Shown here piece by piece: positions 39,553 through 49,848 of a stretch of DNA of 64,000 nt. The position numbers and the translations under genes were made by a program. The stretch is from assembly GCA_002150815.3 (NCBI GenBank), contig NDFF03000057.1, forward strand, positions 124,001 through 188,000, in the 5' to 3' direction. The notes under the pieces were generated by a model. That model worked only from the letters and a program-made list of their open reading frames with translations, was not told where the DNA came from and did not search any database. Source of the DNA: Grammothele lineata (Eukaryota; Basidiomycota; Agaricomycetes; Polyporales; Polyporaceae). The stretch's first letter is position 1. The number at the start of each line of letters is the position of its first letter.

Positions 39553-39925
39553 GCTGAGGCGACTCTTGGGGATACTGGGAATGCCAGGGGAATAGCGCAG
39601 TGTGCGTTTCAGAGGACTATCTCCTTACAGGAAGTCGTGTGGGGCTTGATCACATGAAGAGAAAGAACCTGCGAATTGGGAGAAGACTGAAAGTATCAGT
39701 TGCGCCGCCGTCCGAAGTATCATGAGATTTGATAGACGTATGTGCCACAGCGGGGACATCGGCACAAGGATGAAAGAGCAGTCACCCCGATGATGTGACG
39801 CTGATATCGGCAGGCCACCATACTGAATACTGGCCGCGCTCGGATATTTGAACTGAATTTTGAGGCTCTTGACTGGTTCTCGTGGCGGTATGGTTGATAG
39901 AGAATCGGACTCCGCAAGGACCCCG

Positions 39926-39976
39926 GAGTCCGGACTTCTAGAACGTCCGGCGCTCTCGGGCGCTGAAGCTGAAGCG
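39926..39976. promoter_or_regulatory. Cluster of short inverted repeats upstream of the adenylation gene
   Basis: AGTCCGGACT is a 10-bp palindrome near 39927-39936. A few bases on, CTCGGGCGCT and AGCGCCGAG face each other across eight bases and could form a stem with one bulge. The cluster lies about 375-425 bases upstream of the adenylation start codon. Function is unknown. Confidence 0.3.
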
Positions 39977-40979
39977 CCGAGACGCTTCGTCCTAATTCCG
40001 AGAGCGGGATGCTGTAGGCTGAAGCAGCCCAATTCTCGTCCGGCTTGTCCTTCTCCCTGATCTCAATCTTGGGGTGCTGAACCTCAGGAATGACGTCAAC
40101 ATTTTAATCTCACTGCGGAAGCTCATTTGAACCAACCACATGGAAACTCCGACTCTCGGAGTCATTCAAGTTCCACTTACTCACTGGCTGTCAATCAGCG
40201 ACTCTGACTCTCTCCGACCACTGAATGATTCCACGATACGGTAGTGCGATCGTAACATTGGGTATTCTTGGACGCTGGTGTTCCGTATAGTGGCATTCTG
40301 CCGCGTTGGGAACTGTATCCACTGGGCTGCGTTCTTATTTCCTCCGGCTTTCCTCGTGCAAGCCTGGCACTGAGTTAACATACCAGCAGCCTAGCTCTCG
40401 CGTCTCCCTGGCATCTGAGCCCACTGTGGTCACCACTACTGCAATGGCAAGTTCTTGTCCTCAATATAAGGCATAAGCGTCGAGCTTCTGGTGCTATATA
40501 TTTACGGTCGTGAGACGTTGCGCGTATTGCTATTGCTCTGACTTGAAGCCAGTCGTCAATCTGAATGATCCCGAAGTATTATTGGCGCTGATAGGAGAAA
40601 CATAAACGTAGTAAGTGATCTCGCAACGACACTGCTGAGCACCAGAACCTGTTGCACAATAGCGCTTCCTGGTGTTCATCTCGGAAACGGGCCCCGGAGA
40701 ACTGCCGCTGTGTGCAACCGACGCGAAAGATTTCCGAAAACCGCACCCGGGCCCTTCAAACTCAGTTAGATAGAAGTCTGTTCGAGCTTAGATACGGTGC
40801 CGAAACTGAGTATTCTAGTAGCACTTATGCGTGGGCTACACTGGACCGGAAGCAACATAAGTTATCTCCGAACTGGCAGAACGCGGAGAGGAGCTGAGAA
40901 CGTGGAGTATTGTGGGGTCGCATTCTCACACTGCCTCACTGCCTCAGCCGTCTAGTGCTTCTCTATGATCATCACTGTG

Positions 40980-41151
40980 AGGGCGGGTGAGAGATGGGGT
41001 GAAAAGCGGTGAGAGCGGGTGAGAGCGGTGAGAGGAAATGAGCGTGCGGCGTAAGCGCGAGTGAACATACGCCATCGCAGGTGAAAGCTGATGAGATCGC
41101 GTGGATGTAGGCGTGAAGGCCATTTCATTCGCTCCCATTCGCTCTCACCGC
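40980..41151. repeat. GGTGAGAG short-repeat cluster with inverted copy
   Basis: GGTGAGAG occurs at about 40986, 41008, 41019 and 41027, with looser variants before and after. GCGGTGAGAGC at 41006-41016 is repeated in reverse complement (GCTCTCACCGC) at 41141-41151. It sits just beyond the 3' end of P450-B. It may be a decayed transposable-element end or a simple-sequence expansion. Confidence 0.5.
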
Positions 41152-41302
41152 CTTCGATGCCGACCCGGGGAAATTTCTATTCAATAAATTGGGTCCTACA
41201 TCCCTCCTCGCCAACGCATCCGTAACTGTAATAACGATTAGGAAACCAATCGCGAGTGGGTTTTTCCTAGTTCAGATTGGCCCTGCTAGCTACATGGGTA
41301 AC

Positions 41303-43543
41303 TCAACTTTCTCGTACTAGTGGTGCATTATGTCCAGGACGCTGATCCGATGAATTTCGAATTAGCGTTTTCTTCTGAGTGTGTTTGACAGATATGATAC
41401 CTTCAGATGCAGCTCCGTCATACTTCGATTCGAGAATAAGTTGCTCCCTGCGCGCAGAACGCGCATTCATGACGTAGTTGTGGAGTTCGGGTGGACTGTA
41501 GAGGTAACAGGAGCAAATACTGTGAGCCTATGAGCTTGAGGGCGAACACATCTACAGCGAAAACCTTACAAGAGGACGGATTCGGACTGCATCCGATGCT
41601 CGAGTTTTTTTGGCAGGCCATGTTCATCAAGTGGAGGACAGACACTGAAAGTATGGAGAATGGAAGCCGCGAAAGCGAAAAGCGCCGCATCGGCGAAATG
41701 ACGGCCGGGGCAGATCCTACATAAAATATGAGCGTTTGAGTAATATCCAAAGCCGGTAGGGTCGATATCCACCGTCTTCCAAATCCAAACGCAAAATCCA
41801 TCGGGTTGCCTTGACTGAGGTCTAGGTCGCCGTTTTCGTCGAGAAAACGTTCCGGAATGAAGGCATCCGGATCGGAGAATAGATCACGATTGTGAGAAAT
41901 AGCCCTGCGCGCGTCGAGTGATGAGGATGATCCAGCACGTCCAAGATACAAAGGGACAAGCCTCACCACACGCTAGCAACCACTATCGTTCCCGCAGGGA
42001 TGTGATATCCACTGTAATCATCGTCGTTAACAGAGCGATGCGGAAGCGCAATTGGAGCAACCGGATGCCATCTCAACACCTCGGTGAGCAGTGCATTCAG
42101 GTATGGGAGCGAAGCTCGGTCTTCGAAGGTGGGCATGCGGTCGCATCCAATAACGTCATCGAGTTCCTGCTGAGCTTTCCTTTGGACCTCAGGATGCATT
42201 GCCATAGCGAGAAGAAAGACTTGCAGAGTCATGTACGTCTAAGGGGCTAGTGAATATTGTAATTAAAATACGACCGTATTACGGCACTCACAGTGTCTGA
42301 ACCGGCTACGGAGGCAAACGTGAATATGATTGGAAGTAGCTATTGAGATTCGAGCTGTGCGCACCTGAGTAGACGGTGATCGATACGTGTTTTATGAAGT
42401 TCTCCAGATCCGACTCGCCTGCCCCCGCGAGGTCGTCGTCACTGATCTCTTCCAGAAGATGGGATACAAAAGAGTCTGTTCCGACACCAGTATCCTGAAC
42501 GTTATGTGATCGTCAGCAGAAATACCGAGTCGTAACACTGACGCGCAAAGTTCCTCACCAAGCGATTTATCGCTGTTCTATACAGCTCATCCAATGTTAA
42601 CGCAATGTATGCCTTCGCTTTTGCGGCGTATCCCTGAAATCCTCCACCAGGAAACCACGAAGGAACGAAACGAAGAAATGGCAAGGCTTCAACCGGATAG
42701 CGCCCAGGAACCGCTATGTCATCCATGATCTCGAGAATACCTTTCATCTCATGATAATACTTCTCATCGGGCTCCGATAGATCGACGCCGTATGTAACGC
42801 GCAAAAGCATCATCGTGAAGGCTCTAAGGGCCGATCATGTGAGCGTCGTCTCGAACAGTCCAAGCATATAGTATATCGAAGTGAAGAGGCGAGAATCAGC
42901 AGACTTACAATTGAAAATGAGCCTGAATGCTCCCTCCGGTGCGGAGTACGGTGGATAGAAGCCCTCGCGCGAATGAAAGCTGGATGCTCTGGTGATTCTT
43001 GACGGCTTCCATGTGAAAGAACTGATGTGTGACGCGCCGATGCAGTCGCCAGCGGCTACCATAATTCTGCAGGGCGAATATACCTTCGAGGCCGGTCCTA
43101 TAGTAAAGACAGGCTACACTGAGCACGAAAAATGTTAGCGAACAGGCAGAAAACCCACAATTTGACCATCATCGACTGAGGTCGGTCTGAGTAGTTTGCC
43201 GAACGTTTCTCTAGGAGCTCATGGGCGGCCCGGTACGACCCCAACAAGAGTATAGGTTGACCGAACACAGTCAAGTATACAATATCACCTGGAACAGTCG
43301 TTAGTATACTAATAATCAGAACGAAGAAACTAGCTTTTGAGACGTGCCGTAGGTTTGCAATAGCTGCTGAATACCAAATGGTATGTTCTTTCGAGGAAAG
43401 TCGAGGATATTACCGACCAAAGGGGACGGCGAGGGACCTGGTGGTACACGGAGGCGTCTCTGGCGAAAGCGAAGGTGTACAATCAGAGCAATACTTGCCC
43501 CAAGTAGCAACCAGAGCCATGGAGCGGCGAGAGTTGATGACAT
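41303..43543 (-). CDS. Cytochrome P450 monooxygenase (P450-B)
   Basis: Paralog of P450-A and likely oxidase of the TS-B product. Ten exons: 43543-43348, 43288-43159, 43118-42909, 42823-42559, 42494-42365, 42305-42292, 42238-41967, 41904-41773, 41716-41570, 41495-41303 (562 aa). Exons 2, 4, 6, 7, 8 and 9 are identical in length to those of P450-A (130, 265, 14, 272, 132, 147 nt). The N-terminal anchor (LAAPWLWLLLGASIALIV) and hinge VPPGPSPSPLVGN are present. AGSDT lies at 311-315, Glu368-Arg371 form ExxR, and the heme Cys is 452 in FGFGRRICPG. Intron 1 has a GC donor (gcacgt) at the position where P450-A has GT. The last exon runs about 40 residues further than in P450-A. A TATATA lies about 50 bases upstream. 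Confidence 0.9.
42292..42305 (-). other. 14-nt micro-exon of P450-B encoding the I-helix GSDT
   Basis: Bounded by a GTAG acceptor and a GTGAGT donor on the minus strand. It matches the micro-exon of P450-A in length, phase and encoded motif. Confidence 0.85.
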
Positions 43544-44410
43544 GGTGAGTCGGAGATACGAGGGCGGCCTATCAGGTACTCTGTAGATTGAAGTATATAT
43601 GTGAAGGCCGATGAGGACTAAAATTAGCGAATAGTAGGTGCAATGGCTGATCGTAACGCCGTATTGGTGACGCCCCCGTCACGGCACAATATGCGTCTCT
43701 CTGGGCGACAGAGCGCATTAGCAAAACAATCGTACGGAAGTCAGATTTACTGAAGAAGGTACTAGGCCAACCCGGGAAAACTGTCTCAAGCAAGAATTGT
43801 GTATTAAGCAGAACTAGTAGACGCTTCGGGGAAGGACAAATAACACATAATAACGCTTGCACCTCGATCGCGGAAATTTCCCGGAAAGTAATCACGCGCA
43901 CCGATGGACCAAGGCTAACTTCTCCTCGTAAGTAAATTGACCAACAAGCTCCGCGAACAGCTGGCGGAGAAGGCTATACAGAGTGTGTGAAACGGCAGGA
44001 GTCAGCCTTGTAGGTCTTGCTCTTTGATAGCCTAAGTATTTCACTGACACTGTTACGACGTGTTGCCCATCGAGCCTAATACACTGTGTGATGTGGACGC
44101 TTAATCTTGCGCCCCGCCTTCAAGCATACTCCGCGCCCGCTGCGAAGGTGAGAGTCTCGGCATGCCAATGAGACTCAGACCCTACATTCCATTTAGATAT
44201 CTATGCTTGAGTCGTGAGAAGAGGATAGTGGGGTGATTTCACGAACCACTGGGGAAGACGAACTTGCGGAGGACGCGCGTCGGAAACTTGAAGCTTTGGA
44301 ATGTCGTGCCAGATATGTGACGGAATCCGTAGCACTGTGCAGCTCTCGAGATTGGAGCCCTAGGGTGTGAATGTTAGGTGTAGCGCCAAGTTGCACGCTT
44401 CGAATTTACA

Positions 44411-44431
44411 GGCCTCCGGCCTCCGGCCTCA
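44411..44431. repeat. Three tandem GGCCTCM heptamers
   Basis: Two GGCCTCC units and one GGCCTCA unit in direct tandem. A related GGCCTCAGG string occurs at about 49230 in another intergenic region of the right arm. Confidence 0.5.
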
Positions 44432-44485
44432 GGACTCACTTCGAAGGCTGGCAGGAGAATGATGAACGGATCGAAGCATAGAATC

Positions 44486-44497
44486 GTCGGACGTCCG
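44486..44497. promoter_or_regulatory. CGG-inverted-repeat palindrome
   Basis: TCGGACGTCCGA is a perfect 12-bp palindrome of the form CGG-N4-CCG. Inverted CGG half-sites are the classic targets of Zn2Cys6 regulators. No such regulator gene is recognised in this window. Confidence 0.3.
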
Positions 44498-44943
44498 AAT
44501 ACGCGGCTATGTGGCGGCCCAATAAACGCTTGTTATCAACAGATACAAATAAATCACCCTCATGGCATCAGACGCCTCACTCGAAGACGCTATCGTTCTC
44601 CGAGTCGGCTTCTTATGAGAGGTACCGCTGGGCATCCATCCTCGTTCCCCTCAGTGGGTTTTACGAACCTCGTTGTTGCATCAATCGAAGATAGTGGTCG
44701 GGTCCTGAATGCGGGACACTCGGAGAAGACATCTTGATATAGTAAGTTGTTGCCACCCGTAGTCACGGTTGCGACAAGTTGAGCCTCGGCATATACTTAC
44801 TAGTGAACGACGATTCAACGACAGACTTGTACTGGGTCTAGGATAGGATGATCCGCAAAAGTTACATGGCGAATTTTGTTATGGACCGCGCTTACCTCCC
44901 TGTAAACGCCGCCGCAATGGCCTCGGCCCGTTGTACTGCCAGT

Positions 44944-44962
44944 GGTATAAGTTACTTATACC
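44944..44962. promoter_or_regulatory. 19-bp palindrome upstream of TS-B
   Basis: GGTATAAGTTACTTATACC is a perfect inverted repeat (8-bp arms, 3-bp centre) about 190 bases before the TS-B start codon. It could be a dimeric regulator site or supply TATA-like elements in both directions. Confidence 0.35.
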
Positions 44963-45040
44963 GTCATGCCCACTAGTTTGTCGCGTTTCATCTACTCTTC
45001 TCGCTCATCTGATCCGGACCATATCGCTGCATTTCAAGCC

Positions 45041-45048
45041 TATAAATA
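45041..45048 (+). promoter_or_regulatory. TATA-box candidate of TS-B
   Basis: TATAAATA lies 105 bases before the TS-B ATG at 45153, a normal distance for a fungal core promoter. Confidence 0.5.
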
Positions 45049-45152
45049 TGTGTCCGCCGTTTCAGATCATCTTTCTTCGTACGCTGCTCCACGCTCTCTT
45101 CACTGTAACGTCGATCCCAGTACCGCTCAGCCCGGCGAAGGAGTCTTCCGCC

Positions 45153-46408
45153 ATGACCAACGACTCAAAGCCAACGACCCAAACGTATATTCGCCTTCCA
45201 AGCACTATGTCTGCGTGGCCCTGGCCCCGTAGAATTCACTCGTGTTATCAAGAGGTGTCAGCCGAATCCAATGCGTGGTTCAAGTCTCTCAAGCCGTTCA
45301 CTCCGGAGTCTCAAAACGCGTATGAGAGATGCGACATTGGCCGCCTTGCGGCTCTCGCCTACCACGATGCATCCAGAGGTTTGTCTGTACGGTGTTGACC
45401 CATCACCGTTGGACGCTCAACCTTCTGCGTCCCAGACGCACTCAGAACTGGTGCAGACCTGATGAACTTCTTTTTCGCAATCGACGAATACACTGATGTC
45501 GAGCCCGCGCCCATTGTTCGCAACATTGTCACAGCGATTGTCGACGCGCTACACAATCCCGACAAACCACGTCCCGAAGGTGAAACATTACTTGCAGAGA
45601 TTGCTAGACAGTAGGTCTTCTATATCTTGTCGGTCGCCCCACACTACTGTGGCTCACAGATGGTGTAGATTCTGGGCGCGCGGTCGTGCCATCGCAACAC
45701 CGGAGGCCGCCAGGCACTTTATCGAGTCATTTACGGACTATTTGAATTCAGTCATTGTTCAGGCGGAGGATCGTGACAAGGATACAGCGCATACAATCGA
45801 TACTTACTTGAAGATTCGCCGTCAAAATATCGGAATACGACCGTCTTACTTTCCCGGAGAGCTCCATTTGGCTCTCCCTGACGTCGCCTTTTACCACCCC
45901 GTGATCAAGGAGCTCGAGTCTCTCGTTGGGGATCTCATTATCTTTGATAACGTGAGTGCTTCATCGGCTTATGGTACCGCACCGCATAGTCTCTTCGTTG
46001 GATTCATACTCGGTGCAGGATATCGCATCATACAACAAGGAGCAGGCCACGGGAGACGATCGTTACAACATCCTCACTATCGCTATGCGCCAACTCAACG
46101 TCAATCTCGACGGCGCGATGCTATGTGTTTTCGAACTTCACAAGGAAACGCAAGCACGTTTCTTCGACGCGCTCAAGCGCATACCGTCCTTCAAGCAGCC
46201 AGTCGACACACAGATTCAAGCTTACATATCGCACATCGCCAATTGGCCCCGCGCCAACGACTGCTGGAACTTCGAATCTGGGCGTTACTTCGGGTCTAGA
46301 GGCGGCGACTACCAGCGTACCCGCCTGGTGCCTAAGCTTGCCCCCCGAGCTCGAAACCCGGCACTCCACGGTGAGCTAGTAGAAGTTCCGCTAATAGAGA
46401 GCTTTTGA
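45153..46408 (+). CDS. Sesquiterpene synthase (TS-B), basidiomycete class I terpene cyclase
   Basis: Second farnesyl-diphosphate cyclase of the window. Four exons close in phase: 45153-45378, 45436-45610, 45669-45951, 46019-46408 (357 aa). The metal-binding motif is DEYTD at 92-96. The NSE motif begins at Asn228-Asp229 with Ser232 and Glu236. The C-terminal Arg317-Tyr318 pair is in NWPRANDCWNFESGRY. The two central exons (175 and 283 nt) have exactly the same length and splice sites as in TS-A. TS-A has one extra intron, which splits the sequence corresponding to exon 1. The gene is divergent from P450-B, with 1.6 kb between start codons. The C-terminus is about 13 residues longer than in TS-A. 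The cyclisation product cannot be predicted from the sequence. Confidence 0.93.
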
Positions 46409-47331
46409 ACGAAGATAGGTAGCACGTCTCGATGTTTCGAGCTCTGAAAGCGGTGATCGCTGTAGAAAGACGGTCGGCACGCTTAGCAGTACTGAGTATT
46501 TACCTGGTTCTACCGAGGAGGCCGCCCCTTTTCCTTTTCATACTACGATTCAAACGTGATAGCTTGCTTTTTGAATCCGCAATCGTCTATTAATTCTTTA
46601 CCGCGGTCGCTATCCGGGTGTTTGCTGGCTATTGCTAGCGCAGGGTCAGCTGTGTATGAAATCGCAGTGACAAGATTACACCTTGAATACGCAGTGAATT
46701 CATATGTTATCCTGGTGTCACGTAGAGTTGTGAGGCTGAAGAAGTCCTAGGAGGGAGCGATTTGTGTAGGATGGCTTCGAAAGGCGCTCACACATGTTAC
46801 GTAATTTCTCCGGTGGCGGCGCAAAGCGTTCAACATTCAATATTCACTGTACCCATCTTTTCGCCGTCTTCTGCGCTCTCATGGCGTCAGATCGCCATGT
46901 CCGTGTCTGCCCCTTCCTCAGCCGACACCTACTAGCTTCCCCTTCTGTTACATCTTCGGTTATCTTCACAGCGAACACGACGAACTCAACACGGTACACA
47001 CTAGCATCCACAGAAGCATACACCGCGATGCGAGAGTCTTGATCCCCTGTGCCCATTGGCAGATTCGGATGCGCATGAGAACAGGGTACGTGTTCTTCGT
47101 CTGAAGTAGGTTCGAGGGTGCTGCCCAACGGTGACCATCTCCTTCCGTGAAACGCAACGATTAAGCTTCTTCCCTGTGACAATATTGGAAGCGCAACTGT
47201 CACCCGAACTTTCCTGGATCCCGGGGTCTTAGAATTCGCCGAAGAGCGGCAAGAAACCCATATTCGTGCGGGTCGACTGAATCCTCCCACCTCATCCTCC
47301 TCTCCTCTTGCCCCAGACCCCTCACTTCGTC
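46409..47331. other. Intergenic region between TS-B and the hydrolase
   Basis: A minus-strand frame of 148 codons (46844-47290) is open but shows no recognisable motif and overlaps the hydrolase promoter. It is treated as chance. No repeats stand out. Confidence 0.4.
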
Positions 47332-48662
47332 ATGCCCTTCGCTTTCAGACACCAGCCTTTGAAGACCATCTATACCCTCGGCGGCATCGTCTATGTCCTC
47401 GCCGCACTACCACTCTGGGTGGCTGCCAATGCCTTCCCCGCTGCTCGCCCGAGGCGTTCCTGGCCCCTCAAACGCGTCGTAGCCGTTCGCCTATTCCGCA
47501 CTTTCGTCGCCATCCTCTACCAAACCTCCCTCCTTCCTGACCCTCCCCTGGAGAAGCTGGCCCAAAACGCCAAGGCCAACGGCTTCGTCTGGGTTGAGGC
47601 CGCACCCCCCGAGCTCATTGTGGGCGACATCCGCGAGTTGGCAGAGAAGAACGGCGTGAAGGCGACGCGCACAGGCGGATTCTGGGAGGGTCCCCGCGGG
47701 CCAGACGGAGAAGCAGGCCAACACGCGTCCCCCGAGGACAGGATCATCTACCATATCCACGGTTAGTGCTCCTCATGTTATAACATGCTTCTTCTATGAT
47801 GATTGCTGACACGAACGTCTGCGCTGTCGGTAACAGGCGGAGGGCATGTGGTGAGTCTAGGCTTCTTCGCAATGCCTGTTAGTAGGTGCTAACTCGCGAT
47901 CCCGCACGACCGCAGCAGGGCTCTGGGGATCCCACCGGCATCATGAGCGTCATGTACAAGGGCTTCCTAGAGCATTTAGGATCCAACGTCCGCCTCTTCG
48001 CCCTCGAATATCGCAACTCGAGCGCCGCCCCCTTCAAGATGTCGAACCCCTTCCCAGCCTCACTCCTCGACGCCATCGCGGGGTACCGATACCTCATCCA
48101 GGACGTCGGCGTTGATCCGAGCAAGATCATTATCTCCGGCGATTCCGCAGGTGGCGGAATCGCGTTCAACCTCATGCGCTACATCACCTCGGCGGATTTG
48201 CCTGCGCTGCCGCATCCCGCAGGCGTCTTACTGCTCTCCCCGACGATGGACTGGGGAAGGACTCACACCGGCCCAAAGTCGTCCATGGTCCGTAACTCCT
48301 CGTCGGATTTCGTGCACTCCATCGTAGAGAGTGGATACACCGCACGGGCTTTGGTGGGGTCCCTGCCGCTCGAGATGGCGGAGAAGAGCGCATGGATCTC
48401 GCCGGGTTCGCGGCTGGTGGAGCGCACGCCGGGGATGTACGCAAAGTTTCCGCCCACGCTCATGGTGGCGGGTGAGGCGGAGTACACGTTGGACGGAATG
48501 CAAGCTGCGAGTGTGCAGCTGACGGAGGATATGGGCAAGGAGCGCTTTAGCTATCTTGAGGTCGCGGATTCGACTCATGACTTTTTGCTGTATACGTGGC
48601 ACGAGCCTGAGCGGTCTAACACGTTCAGGGAGATCAGGGCTTGGGCTGAAGGACTGTGGTGA
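47332..48662 (+). CDS. Alpha/beta hydrolase, hormone-sensitive-lipase-like esterase
   Basis: Serine esterase of the HGGG family. Three exons: 47332-47761, 47837-47850, 47916-48662 (396 aa). A hydrophobic N-terminal segment (about residues 11-34) looks like a signal anchor. The oxyanion-hole motif His143-Gly-Gly-Gly spans the exon 1/exon 2 junction, and exon 2 is only 14 nt. The nucleophile is Ser225 in SGDSAGGG. The acid is probably in VAGEAEYTLDG and the catalytic His in ADSTHDFLL. Exon 3 may start at 47916 or 47919, because the acceptor is CAGCAG. In this setting it could cleave or modify an ester of the terpene product, or be an unrelated esterase. It is on the same strand as TS-B, 0.9 kb downstream. 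Confidence 0.88.
47837..47850 (+). other. 14-nt micro-exon of the hydrolase encoding the oxyanion-hole glycines
   Basis: Acceptor AACAG before 47837 and donor GTGAGT from 47851. It encodes the Gly-Gly-Gly-His-Val part of the HGGG motif and restores the frame. Confidence 0.8.
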
Positions 48663-49848
48663 GTAGGAGGGCGGTAGCGCAGAAAGGTTTCGGTGTACAG
48701 GTTCAATATTGCTCTCGACGTGACCAATTTGGACGGTGTAGCACGATGTTTCTCGGCCTATACAAGTAGTGGCGGCGGACGTTTACTCGCCAAACGGATG
48801 TGTCGAAGTGTATTCTTGCCGATATGCGAGGTTTTTCCCGTTGTCAGTCGTCGAGAATCGACGCTTGAATTGCGTTCATGGATTTCGCACTCGCGGCAGG
48901 ACACTCGTAGAAGCATGAGTCACAATTTAGGGGATGAGATTGTTGGTCAAGATAACACGCTTGCGACTTGAAACCCGAAGACGGGGAGAGTGACATGCTT
49001 GTGCGCTTCTGGATGTGAATGTGATACATCCACTCACGCCAGACACCTACGGTGAGCGACTTGCAACTACTTACACACACAAGGTGACACGCGTGTGTAC
49101 TAGTACAACATCAGCCGGCAACACGCCATATCGAGTCGAAATCTTACCCGGCACGGACATAATCCCGGAGCGATCAGTATCAGACGCTGAAGGTTGACAG
49201 CTGGACGTCTGGACCCCGGAGGCAGTGGGTCCTCAGGCCTCAGGTCTCAGTCGGCGAGGGCTTCAGTTAACTTCTGGTACTAAAAACTTCGTACGTACTC
49301 AGCGCTCAGCGCGCGAGCCGCGTGCGGCGGCGTATGTAGACGCCGAGGCACAACGCTTCCGAGGAGTGTCTGATAGAAGCTCAAAGTCGCCCGCTGAAGA
49401 TGTGAGAACCCCTTCGGATGGCTGTTACTAACCGCCGACCGGACAAAACTTGGTGAGTAGTGGTAATTCAGTGCCAGTGTCATACGTCCCGACTGATTGG
49501 CCTAATGTGGTTCTCAACTTGAGGACTCCTGCGATGGCGGCGTAGTAAGCAGCGAAGTTTAGTCCTACAGCCTGAGTCTGATGATGTCTGGTCTATCACA
49601 AACAGCGGGGTCTTCAAGTTGTTCAAATCGAGTCCTCTCGCTGGTGAGCGTTACTTCCGAGTGTGGCAAATCGCTTAAGGTTTAACTTGAACTTGAGAGG
49701 AGGCGCACTGCCCCGCCGCCGTGTCACGCCCGGGGGATAGTCGTCGCATCTCCAGGAACTATAAATGGTGTCGATATCTATACCGGTCATCTTCACATTA
49801 CTTAAAGCGTTGGGCCCCGAAGCGTCGTGCCGTAGGACTAGTACCGTC
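48663..49848. other. Intergenic region, no gene seen
   Basis: Short frames only. A GGCCTCAGG string near 49230 resembles the heptamer repeat at 44411. It should contain the promoter of the 7TM gene. Confidence 0.4.

Larger units (their letters stand above)
39553..41302. other. Promoter region of the adenylation gene and P450-B 3' flank
   Basis: 1.75 kb without a convincing gene. It holds CCGG-containing palindromes near 39928-39975, an inverted repeat ACTCCGA/TCGGAGT at about 40147-40163, and the GGTGAGAG repeat cluster at 40980-41151, described separately. Confidence 0.5.
43544..45152. promoter_or_regulatory. Divergent promoter region between P450-B and TS-B
   Basis: 1.6 kb between two divergently transcribed genes that probably share a pathway. 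No convincing gene is seen inside. It contains a 12-bp CGG-type palindrome (44486-44497), three copies of a GGCCTCC/A heptamer (44411-44431), a 19-bp palindrome (44944-44962) and a TATA candidate (45041-45048). Confidence 0.5.

Noticed and set aside
41566..41572. Apparent premature TAA stop near the end of P450-B
   Set aside because: The TAA is part of a GTAAGG splice donor. Ending exon 9 there gives 147 nt, exactly as in P450-A, and the next exon restores a P450-like C-terminus.
46844..47290. 148-codon minus-strand frame upstream of the hydrolase
   Set aside because: No recognised motif, overlaps the hydrolase promoter and lacks a plausible context.
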